Assembly: GCA_910578305.1 (NCBI GenBank)
Contig: CAJTQH010000007.1
Location: forward strand, 33,093 to 50,679
DNA from: an uncultured Muribaculaceae bacterium
GTDB lineage: Bacteria; Bacteroidota; Bacteroidia; Bacteroidales; Muribaculaceae
Reading direction: 5' to 3'
Length of the DNA: 17,587 bases
Under the pieces are notes generated by a model. That model made no database searches. It was not told where the DNA came from and saw only the letters and a list, made by a program, of their open reading frames with translations. The position numbers were made by a program, and so were the translations under genes. This document shows, piece after piece, positions 5,986 to 11,850 of this stretch. Within the stretch, counting starts at the first letter, position 1; each line of letters opens with the position of its first letter.

Positions 5986-6204
5986 ATGAGCGAAATACTA
6001 ATAGTAACAGGAATTGTAATAGCGTTAGGAGCAACGCTTGTACTATTGTTTTATGGTATAAAACAATTGCAGATGCGTCAGAGAGTCAAAGATATTCCTA
6101 TGCGCTATCATGAATGGTTATCCCGATACAAAACCAAGCGAGGTTATATTTTGATTGCGCAGTTGATCGGAGTTATAATTGGTATTATTGGATTCTCTAT
6201 CTGA
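5986..6204 (+). CDS. Small two-helix membrane protein, function unknown
   Basis: A 72-residue protein with helix 1 at about residues 4-24 (ILIVTGIVIALGATLVLLFYG), a basic loop (QMRQRVKDIPMRYHEWLSRYKTKRG) and helix 2 at about 54-72 (ILIAQLIGVIIGIIGFSI). Both termini would lie outside if the basic loop is cytoplasmic. No family is recognised. The gene is AT-rich, stands alone between degraded sequences, and is preceded by a 28-bp perfect palindrome. It could be an accessory gene left by an integrated element or a genuine small membrane protein. Intact reading frame and a coherent two-helix pattern favour a real gene. Confidence 0.6.
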   Translation: MSEILIVTGIVIALGATLVLLFYGIKQLQMRQRVKDIPMRYHEWLSRYKTKRGYILIAQLIGVIIGIIGFSI

Positions 6205-6267
6205 AGGGAAAAGAGTATCTTGGCATACGTATGTACCATTTATGCTGCCCCAGATAAATGTTGCTTT

Positions 6268-6342
6268 CTGTATATAAAGTAAATGTGCGCGCCCATCGGT
6301 ACGTTCGCTCTCATTTCTCCGCTTGATTGTGATTTTTGCCAT
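6268..6342 (-). pseudogene. Possible N-terminal remnant of a tyrosine recombinase
   Basis: From the ATG at 6342 the minus strand encodes MAKITIKRRNESERTDGRAH and then LLYIQ. This resembles the arm-binding N-terminus of Bacteroidetes phage/ICE integrases (basic strand, then DGR...LYI). The resemblance stops after ~25 residues and no catalytic domain follows. Three supporting facts are the position just beyond the 3' end of tRNA-Cys, the direction away from that end, and the 12-mer repeats immediately upstream. The call is tentative because the matching segment is so short. Confidence 0.3.
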
Positions 6343-6347
6343 TTTAA

Positions 6348-6413
6348 TTGTGCCGACAATAGAGCCGACGATTATTGTAACTGGTTGATACTGTGCCGAC
6401 ATTGTGCCGACAA
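6348..6413. repeat. Cluster of TTGTGCCGACAA 12-mers near tRNA-Cys
   Basis: TTGTGCCGACAA occurs exactly at 6348-6359 and 6402-6413, and as CTGTGCCGACAT at 6391-6402, with a degenerate AGAGCCGACGA at 6361-6371. Each unit has TTGT/ACAA inverted ends around a GC core. Spaced repeats of this kind between a tRNA gene and an integrase gene are typical of recombinase arm sites. Function is inferred from position. Confidence 0.65.
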
Positions 6414-6476
6414 ATTCAATATATTCTCACGGATGAAATGGCGAACTAATCCGTTGATTGCGTGTGATTTAACAAG

Positions 6477-6502
6477 CAACACCCGACAGTTGTCGGGTGT
6501 TG
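6477..6502 (-). terminator. Terminator of the tRNA-Cys gene
   Basis: CAACACCCGACA (6477-6488) and TGTCGGGTGTTG (6491-6502) form a perfect 12-bp stem. It begins 5 nt after the tRNA 3' end on the minus strand and is followed by CTTGTTAAAT. Confidence 0.8.
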
Positions 6503-6506
6503 TGAG

Positions 6507-6577
6507 AGGTACCTAGCAGAATCGAACTGCTGTAAACGGTTTTGCAGACCGGTGCCTAACCACTCGGCCAAGGTACC
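6507..6577 (-). tRNA. tRNA-Cys (GCA anticodon)
   Basis: The minus strand gives a complete cloverleaf: acceptor GGTACCT/AGGTACC, D arm GCC...GGC with AGTGGTTA, anticodon loop CTGCAAA with GCA at 6543-6545, T arm AGCAG-TTCGATT-CTGCT, and discriminator U, as expected for cysteine. CCA is not encoded. The anticodon stem has one apparent C-U mismatch at its outermost pair. The gene has a strong promoter 20 bp upstream and its own terminator. The 3' end borders the degraded integrase-like region. Confidence 0.95.
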
Positions 6578-6596
6578 ATGAGTGATTTTGTGAGTG

Positions 6597-6628
6597 CAAA
6601 GTTAAGTTTTTTATTTTAGATGAGCAAG
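6597..6628 (-). promoter_or_regulatory. Promoter of the tRNA-Cys gene
   Basis: On the minus strand, CTTG (6625-6628), a 20-bp spacer and TAACTTTG (6597-6604) match the Bacteroidetes -33/-7 pattern closely. The -7 box ends 19 bp before the tRNA 5' end. Confidence 0.75.
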
Positions 6629-6654
6629 TGTTTGGCGTATTTTTCTGAAGTTTT

Positions 6655-6960
6655 TTATCTAAAAAGTGTTTCATAGAGTGTATCTCCGTTTTCATGGAGA
6701 TATGTTTCGATGCCGCTGATGTATGAATCGGCGACTGCATCACCCATGCGGCAGCGGATGTTGTATTCGCGAGCACGTAGTTCGAGTAGTTGATCGCGGA
6801 TGGCATTTGTGTTTTTGCATCGGTCAAGCATGTCGGCGGCATCAGATCGGCCGATGTCATGGGCTGATTCGGTGGACATGTGTCCGGATGTCGATGTGTT
6901 GTCGGCAGAACATGAACAGATTGTCAGCAGAATTGCAATGAATGGTAGTCTTTGAAACAT
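6655..6960 (-). CDS. Small predicted lipoprotein, function unknown
   Basis: A 101-residue protein from the ATG at 6960; a longer in-frame start at 7095 lies inside ispH and is unlikely. Residues 1-17 (MFQRLPFIAILLTICSC) form a signal with a plausible lipobox ICSC, giving lipidated Cys17. The mature part starts with a Ser/Thr-rich linker, then charged helix-like sequence (AADMLDRCKNTNAIRDQLLELRAREYNIR) ending with YLHENGDTLYETLFR. No family is recognised. It begins 11 bp after the ispH stop and is the last gene of the porQ-cmk-ispH transcript. Confidence 0.7.
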   Translation of the reverse strand: MFQRLPFIAILLTICSCSADNTSTSGHMSTESAHDIGRSDAADMLDRCKNTNAIRDQLLELRAREYNIRCRMGDAVADSYISGIETYLHENGDTLYETLFR

Positions 6961-6971
6961 GGGTTGGGTGG

Positions 6972-7862
6972 TTATATTTCTATGTTTCCGGGTGATTGCA
7001 GTATTTGGGCTACGGAGTGGTGCACTTGTTCCATGAGCCATCGTGGTGTAGAGGTAGCTCCGCAGATGCCTACGCTTGTAGCTTTGATAAGCCATTGCGG
7101 GTCGATTTCAGAAGCGTTGGCGATAAGATGGGTGCGACTGTTGGCATCGCGACAATGGTTGAATAATACTTTGCCGTTGCTGCTTTTTTTACCGCTGACA
7201 AATAGAACTACGGAGTGGGCTGACGCAAATCTTCTGAGTCGTTCGGCTCGGTTGGCTACCTGACGGCAGATGGTGTCGTGGCATTCGACAGAGTCTGGGT
7301 ATCGGCTTAGAGACGTGATGCGAGCGCACATGCTCCTATAACCGTCGAGCGATTTGGTGGTCTGGGAGTAGAGGGCTATGGGGCGGGAGAAATCAATGTC
7401 GGACAGGTCTGATGCGTCGTCAATGACTATGGCCTGTCCGTCGGTTTGTCCTACGAGTCCATTGACTTCGGCATGACCGGCTTTGCCGTATATGACTATC
7501 TGTGGTGGATTCGGGCGGTGGTATGTGGTCTTTATGCGACGCTGCAACTGTAACACTACAGGGCATGTGGCGTCGATGACCTGAATGCTGTTGCGTTCGG
7601 CAATGCGGTAGGTTTCAGGCGGCTCTCCATGTGCGCGCAGGAGTACTCTTACGTTATGAAGTTGCGAGAGGTCGAGGTGTGATATGGTCTGAAGGCCTTC
7701 GGCTCGAAGGCGTTCTACTTCGTCGCTATTGTGCACTATGTCGCCAAGGCAATATAGAGGTCCGCCTTCAGCGAGCTCGGATTCGGCTTTTTCTATGGCG
7801 GATGTCACTCCGAAGCAGAAGCCTGATTCTGGATCGATCTCGATTTTTACTGAATGGTTCAT
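6972..7862 (-). CDS. ispH: 4-hydroxy-3-methylbut-2-enyl diphosphate reductase IspH
   Basis: Last enzyme of the MEP isoprenoid pathway: an iron-sulfur enzyme that reduces HMBPP to IPP and DMAPP in the cytoplasm. The three cluster cysteines are present: Cys16 in GFCFGV, Cys100 in ATCP and Cys199 in DTICR. Also visible are His44 (DIVHN), His78 (AHGE), His130 with Glu132 (GHAEVNG), the substrate-binding SSN (GKKSSNGKVL) and the GATSTPRWLMEQV end. Length 296 is normal. The ATG at 7862 shares its A with the cmk stop (TAATG), indicating translational coupling, so the upstream extension in the same frame is not used. Confidence 0.96.
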   Translation of the reverse strand: MNHSVKIEIDPESGFCFGVTSAIEKAESELAEGGPLYCLGDIVHNSDEVERLRAEGLQTISHLDLSQLHNVRVLLRAHGEPPETYRIAERNSIQVIDATCPVVLQLQRRIKTTYHRPNPPQIVIYGKAGHAEVNGLVGQTDGQAIVIDDASDLSDIDFSRPIALYSQTTKSLDGYRSMCARITSLSRYPDSVECHDTICRQVANRAERLRRFASAHSVVLFVSGKKSSNGKVLFNHCRDANSRTHLIANASEIDPQWLIKATSVGICGATSTPRWLMEQVHHSVAQILQSPGNIEI

Positions 7863-8563
7863 TAAAGGTGGCCGATAGTGTTGTTGTAAACGTCGAGAAG
7901 CCATTGGTTCTGGCTTTCGATACTCATGGTGGAGTTGTCGAGCAGGTGGGCGTCGTCGGCGCGACGTAATGGGCTTTCGGAGCGTGTCTCGTCGATGTGG
8001 TCGCGATTGATGACATTGCTGAGAACTTCCTCAAATGAGGCCGCAACACCTTTTTCAATGAGTTCGGCCACACGTCGTTGTGCTCTGGTCTGTGGCGATG
8101 CAGTGACAAATACTTTCATTTCTGCGTCTGGAAACACAGTAGTGCCTATGTCGCGGCCGTCCATTACTATGCCCTTCTCGACCCCCATGCGCTGCTGCAT
8201 GGCCACGAGGGCGTGGCGCACGGCCGGAATTGCTGCTACCGGAGATACACATTCGCTCACGGCCATGGTGCGGATGTCGCTTTCTACATCTTCGCCGTTG
8301 AGCAGCGTTGTCTGGCTTGATCCGTTGACGGCAAAGTCTATGTGTATGTTTGGGAGTGCTTCGATGATCGCATTTGTGTCAACGCTCATGTCGGGAAGTA
8401 TCATTCCGTGGCGCATGGCGTAAAGTGCGACAGCGCGATACATGGCTCCTGAGTCAATGTAGCGGTAACCGATGTTTTTGGCCAGTTGACGGGCCATACT
8501 GCTTTTGCCTGATGATGAGTAGCCGTCGATGGCTATGGTTATAAGCGGTTTATGGGAGTTCAT
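7862..8563 (-). CDS. cmk: Cytidylate kinase Cmk
   Basis: Phosphorylates CMP and dCMP to the diphosphates, a cytoplasmic nucleotide salvage step. The 233-residue protein shows the P-loop GYSSSGKSS (14-22), the YIDSGAMYRAVA substrate motif (35-46), GRDIGTTVFPDA (136-147) and the lid/DxD region RRADDAHLLDNS (200-211). The frame stays open 414 bp upstream through porQ, but homology begins at the ATG at 8563, where MNSHKPLITIAIDG is the normal family N-terminus. It follows porQ by 17 bp and overlaps ispH by 1 bp. Confidence 0.96.
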   Translation of the reverse strand: MNSHKPLITIAIDGYSSSGKSSMARQLAKNIGYRYIDSGAMYRAVALYAMRHGMILPDMSVDTNAIIEALPNIHIDFAVNGSSQTTLLNGEDVESDIRTMAVSECVSPVAAIPAVRHALVAMQQRMGVEKGIVMDGRDIGTTVFPDAEMKVFVTASPQTRAQRRVAELIEKGVAASFEEVLSNVINRDHIDETRSESPLRRADDAHLLDNSTMSIESQNQWLLDVYNNTIGHL

Positions 8564-8580
8564 GATTATGAGAAATTTTT

Positions 8581-9627
8581 CTATTGGATAAGCTCTGTGA
8601 GATTTGTAGATAGGTTGAGCATGAATGTGGTGGCTCCAGTGTGAGGTTGGGCAAAGGCAATGCCGAGTCTGAATGACTTGACGCTGATACCGGCACCGAT
8701 GGAAAATCCAGACAGGAAACTGCGCTTGTAGGTACTCATGTCGGTACGTGTCTTGTAGTTGTAGCCTATGCCGATATGAAATTTGTCGGACGGGATGAAG
8801 TCCGCGGCAAAGATGAGATGTCGGAAGAAGTTTGAGGCAAAAGACTGTTTTAGGGCTGTGCCGTCGTTGTCGCTGTCCGAGCCGTCGCCGGTATCGTAAT
8901 ATGGCATTTTCCATTTGGTAAGATTCCAGGCAGTGACAGAGAAACGTATGGGTAATTGTCCGAAAGATTGGCTCCATCCGAGTCGCAGATCGACGGGCAA
9001 CCGGTCGTAGGCTCGATCGAATCTTTTGACTTGTCCGCCAAGATTGGCCACAACTGCCGATAACGACAGATCACGGTCGGGGTCGTAGTAGTTGATGCCC
9101 AGATCTGTGGCTATGGCAAATGCGGTGTATTCGGCATAGGAGCTGTATAGGAATTTTAGCGCTATTCCACCACGCAGGCGGTCGGTAATGTCGTGGGAGT
9201 ATATACCGTTGAAATTGACGTCCTTGGGTGAAAACGAGCCCATGATGTTTCCTGCGGCATCGGTTTCTTTCATTTCTCCATATCCGTAATATTGAAGTCC
9301 TACGCCCCAAGCTCCGTGGTCGCCTGCGCGTGTGCCGAATTTTACTCCTGCAAGATTGGTGCCTGCGATATAGCGCATGTAGTTGATGCCGAGCTGCATG
9401 TCAAACTCAGGTCCAAGCAGAGCCGGGTTTTGCTCTACGGAGTTGATATCATCGTCGATGTTGGAAATATTTATGCCTCCGAGCCCGTAAACGCGTGCCG
9501 AAGATGGTATGTTCAGGAAGTTGTAGGCTGGTGAACTGTCGGCTCCGTGAGCCGTAATCGATAGCTCGGCCATGAGGCAGGCCATGACTAAAAGTCTGAG
9601 GATATGTCGTAAAAATGTATTGCTCAT
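8581..9627 (-). CDS. porQ: Type IX secretion system protein PorQ
   Basis: Outer-membrane FadL/PorV-like barrel of the type IX secretion system, thought to act with PorU, PorV and PorZ in attaching cargo to the cell surface. The 348-residue protein has a signal peptide ending near AHGAD (residue ~30), then YNFLNIPSSARVYGLGGINI and the NPALLG motif characteristic of PorV/PorQ. The rest is repeated amphipathic strands (WGVGLQYYGYGEM, FHIGIGYNYKTRTDM, FSIGAGISVKSFRLGIAFAQ). It leads a likely operon with cmk and ispH, an order I recall from Porphyromonas. No type IX cargo domain is seen in the window. I found no convincing promoter upstream. Confidence 0.9.
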   Translation of the reverse strand: MSNTFLRHILRLLVMACLMAELSITAHGADSSPAYNFLNIPSSARVYGLGGINISNIDDDINSVEQNPALLGPEFDMQLGINYMRYIAGTNLAGVKFGTRAGDHGAWGVGLQYYGYGEMKETDAAGNIMGSFSPKDVNFNGIYSHDITDRLRGGIALKFLYSSYAEYTAFAIATDLGINYYDPDRDLSLSAVVANLGGQVKRFDRAYDRLPVDLRLGWSQSFGQLPIRFSVTAWNLTKWKMPYYDTGDGSDSDNDGTALKQSFASNFFRHLIFAADFIPSDKFHIGIGYNYKTRTDMSTYKRSFLSGFSIGAGISVKSFRLGIAFAQPHTGATTFMLNLSTNLTELIQ

Positions 9628-9745
9628 CAGTAATCAATGTGGCATGTGAGAGTGGTGTGTCTCCGAAATTAAAACGCGAGAGCCGAATCTATATTATGTG
9701 ACAACACATTTTTTAATAGTCGGCTTAAAATGTCAACAAAGATAA

Positions 9746-9764
9746 AACAATAATAATCATTCTC
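9746..9764. promoter_or_regulatory. Fur-box-like site
   Basis: AACAATAATAATCATTCTC matches the classical Fur box GATAATGATAATCATTATC at 15 of 19 positions, including the full TAATCATT core. It sits 17 bp upstream of the -33 element of the TonB-domain gene and also lies in the shared upstream region of porQ. AT-rich sequence can match by chance. Confidence 0.45.
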
Positions 9765-9781
9765 AAAAAGGAGGGTGTAAA

Positions 9782-9813
9782 TTTGTGGAATATGGCTGTG
9801 CTGCCTACATTTG
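9782..9813 (+). promoter_or_regulatory. Promoter of the TonB-domain gene
   Basis: TTTG (9782-9785), exactly 20 bp of spacer and TACATTTG (9806-9813) is a full match to the Bacteroidetes consensus. It predicts a leader of about 40 nt before the ATG at 9862. The remaining divergent spacer from 9628 holds only the Fur-like site. Confidence 0.8.
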
Positions 9814-9861
9814 TCGATGAAACCTTGAAAAACGTCCAGTCATTATTGAAAATTTAGATAC

Positions 9862-10302
9862 ATGAATACAGCATTACCCTTCAGATCCGTAATAGCCGCC
9901 TTGACTCTTACAAGCTGTTTTGCTTGCAGTATGGCTCAGCGTTCGGTCGCAGTGTTTTGTCGTCCCGGGGCATCTGATAGCTCACAAGCTTACATGTGGA
10001 ATGACACAGACAAGGCTCCGAGTTTTCCGGGTGGAGAGGGTGCAATGATTCGATTTATCAACAATGAACGTCATTATCCCCAGGAGGCTTACGATGCCGG
10101 TGTTGAGGGTCGGGTGAGGTGTGGATTTATTGTCGATGTCGACGGATCGATAATAAATATAACGGTTCAGCGCGGTTCACATGAATTGCTCAACAGAGAG
10201 GCTGTAAGGATTATAAGCAGTATGCCTCGGTGGGAGGCCGGAATGGTTGACGGTGAGCCTGTGCCGGTGTATTATCTTCTGACTATCCCATTCAGATTAT
10301 AA
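9862..10302 (+). CDS. Exported protein with a TonB C-terminal domain
   Basis: 146 residues: an N-terminal export signal (residues ~8-26), a short linker, then a TonB_C-type domain from about residue 53 (FPGGEGAMIRFINNERHYPQEA, GRVRCGFIVDVDGSI, LLNREAVRIISSMPRWEAG, YYLLTIPFRL). This domain normally contacts the TonB box of outer-membrane receptors, but classical TonB is anchored by an uncleaved helix with a long periplasmic spacer. Here the N-terminus looks cleavable, either by signal peptidase I near SMAQ or as a lipoprotein at Cys19 (LTSC). It is therefore a short TonB-domain protein of the kind common in Bacteroidetes rather than the main TonB. ExbB/ExbD genes are not nearby. The Fur-like site upstream suggests iron control, which is unproven. 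Confidence 0.82.
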   Translation: MNTALPFRSVIAALTLTSCFACSMAQRSVAVFCRPGASDSSQAYMWNDTDKAPSFPGGEGAMIRFINNERHYPQEAYDAGVEGRVRCGFIVDVDGSIINITVQRGSHELLNREAVRIISSMPRWEAGMVDGEPVPVYYLLTIPFRL

Positions 10303-10319
10303 CATTAATTTTAGTGCGT

Positions 10320-11705
10320 TCAGATGCTGTGAGTGCAGTGCCTGAATACTTTTCTTGACACTACATAGTAGGCAGTGCCTACCATTAGTCCGGTTATGGC
10401 CCAGGATATCGGATAGATCCACATCAGGATGTCAAACTTGTGATAGTGAGCATTGATTGTATATACCCATATCAGGCGTAAAACACACGTGCCGAACACA
10501 GTGAGTATGGTAGGAGTCATTGAGTAGCCGAGACCGCGTAGTGCTCCTCCGCTTATCTCATAGCTTGAGGCAATGAATTGAAACATAAGTACGCAATGCA
10601 GGCGTATCATGCCGTAGTGCATTACTTGTGGGTCTGTGCTGAAAAGACCGAGAAAAAACGAATGCTGCCATACGATGAGTATATTGGCCAGTGCACATGA
10701 CACCAGACTAAATATCATGCAGCAGCGGAATGCTCTGCGACATCGGTCGTAGTTGCCGGCTCCATAATTCTGGCTTATGAATGCCACGGCCGCTTGTACG
10801 AATGCACTGATTATGAAATAACAATAGACTTCGTAGTTGAGCGCTGCGGCCGATCCGGCAATGGCATCGGAACCGTAACCGTTGATAGCCGACTGGATAA
10901 ACAGGTTGGCGAGCGAGAACACCATGCCTTGAACACCGGCAGGCACACCTATGCGCAGCATCTTGCCCAGCTCGTTGCGGCTTATGGATATACGACGGAG
11001 CTCGAGGCGATAAGGCGCAGGCTCGCGGCGTAACCAATATATGATAAAAGCAGCATTGATCATATTGGCAACCACGGTTGCTATAGCCACGCCTTCCACA
11101 CTCATGCCGAAGCGGATGACAAGGAGCAGATTGAGCAGAGTGTTGACAGTACCGCCCACGATGAGGGCATAGAACGGTCGTTTTGTGTCGCCCATGCTTC
11201 GCATTATCGCCGCGCCGAAATTGTAGATCATCATGAAAGGCATTCCGAGGAATATTATGCGCAGATAAAGTGCGGCAAGGTCTATTACGTCGGACGGAGT
11301 ATCCATCCATTCTAATATAGGACGTGTGATGCAAAGTCCTATGAGCATGAGAAAAATGCCACTGATCAGAGCTACGGCCCCGACAGTGGCCACAGATTTA
11401 CGTATACCATTGTGATTGTTGCGTCCGATGTAGTTTGCGATCACCACGTTCGCACCTATAGATATACCTATGAACAGATTGATTAGAATGCTGATGATGA
11501 CGCCGTTGCTGCCTACGGCTGCCAATGCACGGCTTGACGAGAAACGGCCGACTACCGCTACGTCGATGGCATTGAACGATTGTTGGAGAATGCCGCTGGC
11601 GATAAGCGGCAGTGAAAACATCAGAATCTTTCGGATCATGCCGCCATGGATCATGTCAATGCGTACGACGCTGCGTGTGGTTGCTGTGGATGATTTTTCT
11701 GCCAT
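10320..11705 (-). CDS. MATE family multidrug/sodium exporter
   Basis: Inner-membrane antiporter that exports organic compounds in exchange for sodium or protons. The 461-residue protein has about 12 hydrophobic segments in two similar halves, beginning with FSLPLIASGILQQSFNAIDVAVVGRF, the typical MATE first helix and loop, followed by GANVVIANYIGR and, in the second half, AFISQNYGAGNYDRC and GGALRGLGYSMTPT. Substrate is not predictable. I start at the ATG at 11705 (MAEKSSTATT); the frame extends to a TTG at 11723. It converges with the TonB-domain gene (17 bp between stops, no clear terminator hairpin) and is divergent from the propeller lipoprotein. Confidence 0.93.
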   Translation of the reverse strand: MAEKSSTATTRSVVRIDMIHGGMIRKILMFSLPLIASGILQQSFNAIDVAVVGRFSSSRALAAVGSNGVIISILINLFIGISIGANVVIANYIGRNNHNGIRKSVATVGAVALISGIFLMLIGLCITRPILEWMDTPSDVIDLAALYLRIIFLGMPFMMIYNFGAAIMRSMGDTKRPFYALIVGGTVNTLLNLLLVIRFGMSVEGVAIATVVANMINAAFIIYWLRREPAPYRLELRRISISRNELGKMLRIGVPAGVQGMVFSLANLFIQSAINGYGSDAIAGSAAALNYEVYCYFIISAFVQAAVAFISQNYGAGNYDRCRRAFRCCMIFSLVSCALANILIVWQHSFFLGLFSTDPQVMHYGMIRLHCVLMFQFIASSYEISGGALRGLGYSMTPTILTVFGTCVLRLIWVYTINAHYHKFDILMWIYPISWAITGLMVGTAYYVVSRKVFRHCTHSI

Positions 11706-11736
11706 ATCCCGTGTGATGAGCAAATGAAAATGTGGG

Positions 11737-11744
11737 CAAAATTA
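11737..11744 (-). promoter_or_regulatory. -7 element of the MATE gene
   Basis: TAATTTTG on the minus strand fits TAnnTTTG, 31 bp upstream of the ATG at 11705. No good -33 element is found at 19-21 bp. Confidence 0.45.
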
Positions 11745-11751
11745 CATAAAA

Positions 11752-11763
11752 TTGATTAATCAA
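11752..11763. repeat. 12-bp palindrome between divergent promoters
   Basis: TTGATTAATCAA is a perfect dyad in the middle of the MATE/lipoprotein divergent spacer, between the two -7 elements. It may be a shared operator. AT-rich 12-mers of this kind are not rare. Confidence 0.35.
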
Positions 11764-11772
11764 GCCTTATTA

Positions 11773-11804
11773 GTTGACTTTGGGTCTGATTTTCACTAAT
11801 TTTG
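11773..11804 (+). promoter_or_regulatory. Promoter of the propeller lipoprotein operon
   Basis: GTTG (11773-11776, 3 of 4), a 20-bp spacer and TAATTTTG (11797-11804) match the Bacteroidetes pattern, 46 bp upstream of the ATG at 11851. Confidence 0.65.
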
Positions 11805-11850
11805 TGGTCGGAAAATAAATCAGCTCCCTTGAAATCACAGCTAGTGCAAA

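Noticed and set aside
6348..6413. Possible CRISPR array
   Set aside because: Units are 12 bp, unevenly spaced, two of them abutting, with no spacers of regular length and no cas genes.
6283..6516. 77-residue plus-strand frame across the repeat cluster
   Set aside because: It is Cys- and Asn-rich without a pattern, runs through the 12-mer repeats and the tRNA terminator, and has no credible start signal.
6507..6530. Duplicated att site matching the tRNA-Cys 3' end
   Set aside because: I looked for a second copy of the T-arm/acceptor sequence in the window and found none, so no element boundaries can be drawn.
8564..8977. 138-codon upstream extension of the cmk frame
   Set aside because: It lies inside porQ and encodes low-complexity His/Arg-rich sequence. 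Cytidylate kinase homology starts at the ATG at 8563.
9664..9671. TAATTTCG on the minus strand as the porQ promoter
   Set aside because: One mismatch in the conserved TTTG and no -33 element at the expected spacing.
9697..9717. TGTG-ACAA-CACA hairpin followed by a T-run as a terminator
   Set aside because: The stem is only 4 bp and it lies in a divergent spacer where no transcript needs to end.
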